A DNA stretch of 64,000 nucleotides, taken from the NCBI GenBank assembly GCA_964007475.1, contig OZ023273.1, positions 132,116,732 to 132,180,731 on the forward strand, read 5' to 3'. Of the stretch, positions 60,108 to 64,000 are shown one piece after another (positions within the stretch are counted from its first letter, which is position 1; each line of letters opens with the position of its first letter). Position numbers and translations under genes: made by a program. Under the pieces are notes generated by a model, which saw only the letters and a program-made list of their open reading frames with translations, did not search any database and was not told the origin of the DNA. Source of the DNA: Hybos culiciformis. Its lineage: Eukaryota; Arthropoda; Insecta; Diptera; Hybotidae.

Positions 60108-63100
60108 TTAATATTATATCATTAATATGAATATTTTATTTGTGTATTACATTGACTTTATGTAATATACTTAACACAATATAACATATATGAACATGAA
60201 TACATTATACCTTTTTTTATATGTAATTCATTAAAATATAAACTTACCAACTAAAATGGAATTGAAGAAATACAAATTAATTAATTTTATTTCTATGAAA
60301 ATAGTTATGCTAATGCATATCGTATATCAAAAATCTTTCTCGGCTATGAAATTCATTGATTGAAATTTGTGAATGAAAGTTAAAAAAAAATTAACAAAGT
60401 ACTGTGTTGACATAAATTAAGCTCGTTTAACGCAATAAAATTTAATCAACTCGATGTGTTACTGATTTTTCATATCAAACAAACTAAGTGAAACATACTC
60501 AAGTGAGTCCAACTTCAAATAGTTAGTATATATATAACTCGAGTTATATGTACTTGATGCAATACGAAATTCAAGTTTAATTTTAGTAGGAATTGGATTA
60601 TCTTACCTACCACAAAAAATTTATTTAATTTCTTCAGGAATTATTGACACGAAAACATAAATTAAATGAAAAGAAAGCTTAATTAAAACAATTATTTAAT
60701 CAGCATTTCACTTCAAAACTCATTAGAAGTAATCTCGAAACTAATTACTTTCTGTTATTGTGGTGTTGTATTATGTCCAGTGTCTACTGTTATAATGTTC
60801 GAACAAATTTTTGTGTACTTAAGTAATAATCGAATCGAAAAGAATATTTATTTTGTGATATTTCTGATTTAAAAACATTGTATACAAAAAAAAAATCTTT
60901 TTAATAAAAATTTTTAAAATATCTGAATTTGATATTCAATGACATATCAAAGAATGTTAATAATACAAAAATTTGATAAAAATGAAAACTTTTACAATAT
61001 ACTTAAAGATTAACTTTTCCTCAAATCTTTTTCTCTAAAAATAAAATCTCAAATTTCTTCTTTTCTGTTTCTTTTATTTTTTTATTATTTTTTTTTTTTT
61101 TTGAAAATGATTTATAAAACCCAAAAAAGTATCCTTAATTTTTTATTACATGAATATATGTTGTTATTTTTGTTTGGTTAATGATAGAGAAAAGTCAGTT
61201 ATTAAACTTTTTTAGTACATAAACACAAAATATATAGGATTATTATAAATACTTTTAATAATGTAAAAAGAAAATAATATTTAGAAGGCAAGTTTTTTAT
61301 TTTTTTTTTATTTTGAAATTTCAGAGCCGTATGGTTTTAAGAAACTTTTTCCCCAAGGAAACTTTGATGCTAAGTTTTTTTTATTCTTTAACTTTGTCTT
61401 CTAACAAAATAAGTCAATTTCTTTTTTCCTTATTTATGTAGTTATTATAAGTTAGTAATTCTATAGAGTACTTTTTTTTTATAATATGGTTCAGATGAAA
61501 AATATTATTAATTTCTGGTATAAATATAAGAAATTATTTAGTATTACATGAGGTGTTACTAACTAAAAGGCTTTAATTAGGGTTCTAAGGGTCGTAGAAT
61601 AATTAAAATTATCATTTTCGCTTTTGAGGAATTTGAGATTATTCGATTTGATGGCAAAGTTCTTACTTAATTCCCTTATAGGTCACTAGATGGAAGTTTA
61701 CCTCGTAAGCATCCGACAAAAGGGAACATTTCAAATTTGATGAGCAATAACTCTCATTTTTCCATCAAAAATTAAAAAATGGACTACTTACTTATAAGTT
61801 TTCATTAAATGTACGTCCATCCGTTGCGACTTAAACGCTTTATAACTAATGATTTACCTGATCGGTTTTAATTCTATGAATGCCAAAAAATGCGCGCTCT
61901 TGTTCTTTATCTTTTTGACTGAAGGATGTCATTCTACGATATCGGGTTTGTGAGCCTTTACTTTTAAAAACTTGTTTGACTTAAAAAAAAATGAATTCAT
62001 TCTCTTAACAAACTCAGTTCGAAAAGGCGTTAAATTCTTTTTATTTTATTTTATTTTTAAAGATTCAAGCTCCAAACCGATCCAAACACTACTAGACATA
62101 CCAGATCAATCAATTCTTCATATAAAAAATATGAAATATTCAAAATATTTAAGAAATCGATTGAATACGCACTGACTAGGTTAAATATAAGTACATATAT
62201 ATTTTTTTAAATACAATGGACCCATTCTAATTCGTTTTACATAAATATATAATTAACTTTCTAGAACAAATTGGCACATCCAAATTTGTTTCACATGACT
62301 AAATTTTGTTTTATAGTATCCTTGAAAAATATTTCAAAACAAAATGTCAATATAAAAATTAAAACAATTTTCCATCGAAAATGTGTATATATACATTTGT
62401 AAATACATAAGCCTACATAAATATCTTGTGAAATTAATTTTTTACTTTGCTATTATATAAAATGGATATTAAGATGTAAATTTCTTAAAAAAATTTAAAC
62501 ACTAGAAAAAACTCAGTTATATAAAAAAAAAATTTGCATCACATTTTTTACAAATTATTTTCAAAGAATTTTTTTCTTTTAAATCTGTATTTAAGTACTA
62601 ATGTAAGCATATTTAATGCTTATTAAGCTGTGATCACATAGATTTAGAATTTAATAATAAAAAAAAAATAAAAATTCTAACTATAAACACGAAACATCTT
62701 TTCTTTTTGCATATTATATTAGATATTATCGAGGATATTATACTCTTGTAGATTGAAATTAAACTAATTCGGACTTCTTGTTATAGATAGTGTAACACTG
62801 TTTATATTTTAAGTTTGTACTTGCATATAATATACTACTTTTCGCCTATGGTTACTATAATAACAGTCTATATGAAAAAGTATAGTTTTGAGTTTTGAGT
62901 AAAACGCATTTAAAGTTTTAAAAAAAAATAAAAATTTCAAATAAAACATACTAGGATCAAGATTTTCAAGAATATATCGAAGTTGTGTTTATAAAGTGGA
63001 CTACAGGGTATCCAATGGTGCTATAATGGTGCTATTATCATACAGAGCAGACGTTATACATTATTGTAAACAAACCTACCAAAATCTGTTTAGTTAATGC

Positions 63101-64000
63101 CAATATTTATATGCTTTAAACAAAATTAAAAATATAAGTTAAATTCTTAAAGATAATACTTATGCTATTCTAGTTATTATAGTTATTTTAGAAAAAAAAA
63201 TTTAAAATTTAAAAATTATGTAAAAGAATGTAATGAATATTGTTCTCGTAAATAATATTACATTATTACATACTAAAAAAGATAAGATTTTTTTAAATTA
63301 AATAGACAAAAAAAGGTTAAGGCCGTTCTGCTCTTTAGAGACTAATAATTTGCCTTAAAATATTTATTTAATATCTACGGTACATTAAGTTACCCAAATA
63401 TTTAATAATTTAGGAACATAAATTTAAATTATACTTAAATTATATGCTATTCAGTATATTTAGTGTATTAAGAAAAGGTTTTTTTTTTTTTGAAAAAATA
63501 ATATTATGGTCTTGGTTTTTTTTTTTGCTTAAAAATTATGGAGTTAGATATATATTATCTCTTGAGAGAAAAAAAAGAAATTTACTTAGAAAGTTTGGAA
63601 ATTTTTTTGATCATCATAAGAAGACTTTAAAACATAAAATGTGCAATTTTAACATTATACAGAATTTACATCTTCTTTAAGTACCAAGTTCTCAATATCG
63701 TCCATTAACTTTGTTTGTTTGTACTTTTATGTATATAAATTTATTTATTATGATGTCATTTTGAAAATAACACATTATCATCGGTCGTATAGGGATGATT
63801 CTTTACACAACGTAAATAAAAAAAAAAAAAGCAAAGAATAAAAATATTTTGCTATAACTATGAGAATTTAGAAAATATTCATGAGAAAAACTTTAAATTA
63901 GAAATAAAATTGATTGCTCGACTTAGATGTCGAATCAAAGTTGTATAAATAGTAATGTAATAAAAATGATAGTACATGTCGAGTCAATTGAAGTTCTTAT
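60108..64000. other. A+T-rich non-coding DNA, no gene seen
   Basis: No supported coding region or RNA gene. At 61680-61950 there is somewhat more complex sequence (TTTGATGAGCAATAACTCTC, ATGCGCGCTCTTG) that could be an old dispersed repeat. At about 63018-63055 GGTGCTATAATGGTGCTATTATC and AGCAGACGTTAT resemble parts of the MITE at 57034. Open frames at 61972 and 63444 are low-complexity or lack ATG. Confidence 0.45.

Noticed and set aside
63444..63680. 78-codon plus-strand frame starting with ATG
   Set aside because: Dominated by poly(T)- and poly(A)-encoded Phe and Lys, with no family resemblance, so it is within chance expectation for this composition.

Overview
The window reads as nuclear DNA from an insect, most likely a fly (Diptera, probably Brachycera). 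It is extremely A+T-rich (about four-fifths by eye, not counted). It holds short spliceosomal introns with GT..AG ends, decayed non-LTR retrotransposons, a tRNA-derived SINE and many small terminal-inverted-repeat elements. Its one clear host gene matches the Drosophila Sly1 homologue (Slh) more closely than human SCFD1. There are no bacterial-style operons, rRNA genes or CRISPR arrays.

The only confidently identified protein gene is Slh, the SM-family (Sec1/Munc18) protein of ER-Golgi SNARE fusion. It lies on the minus strand at 51445-54657 in five coding exons encoding about 642 residues. All splice junctions can be read directly and keep the frame. The exon 3/4 junction has two in-frame acceptors 6 bp apart. 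Part of the Slh 3' end is duplicated inside intron 3.

Region by region: 1-15.3 kb is A+T-rich non-coding DNA with a LINE reverse-transcriptase remnant at 184-297 and one unexplained open stretch at about 10.3 kb. A GC-rich palindromic MITE lies at 15358-15645. A partial duplication with a 403-bp repeat-filled insert lies at 18.4-19.0 kb. Two LINE remnants on opposite strands lie at 20.5-21.05 kb. A nested cluster at 24.9-27.2 kb holds two inverted copies of one MITE, a tRNA-derived SINE split by one of them, and an enclosing element with its own inverted ends. From 27 to 45 kb there is mostly unannotatable A+T-rich DNA with a cluster of ATAACCGCGAAA motifs (38.3 kb) and a hairpin element (41.1-41.4 kb). 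A second nested cluster at 45.2-46.6 kb has a nearly perfect hairpin element with a 7-bp target duplication and a hAT-type element with an 8-bp target duplication, set in an older dispersed repeat. After Slh come a MITE with a 6-bp target duplication (57.0-57.3 kb) and a 2,066-bp element with 15-bp inverted ends and an 8-bp target duplication (58.0-60.1 kb). That last element has arrays of TTGCC/TTCCC motifs near both ends, and I cannot assign it to a superfamily.

The rest appears to be intergenic or intronic DNA. No transposon here has an intact transposase or reverse transcriptase. All assignments come from reading the sequence; no database search was run.
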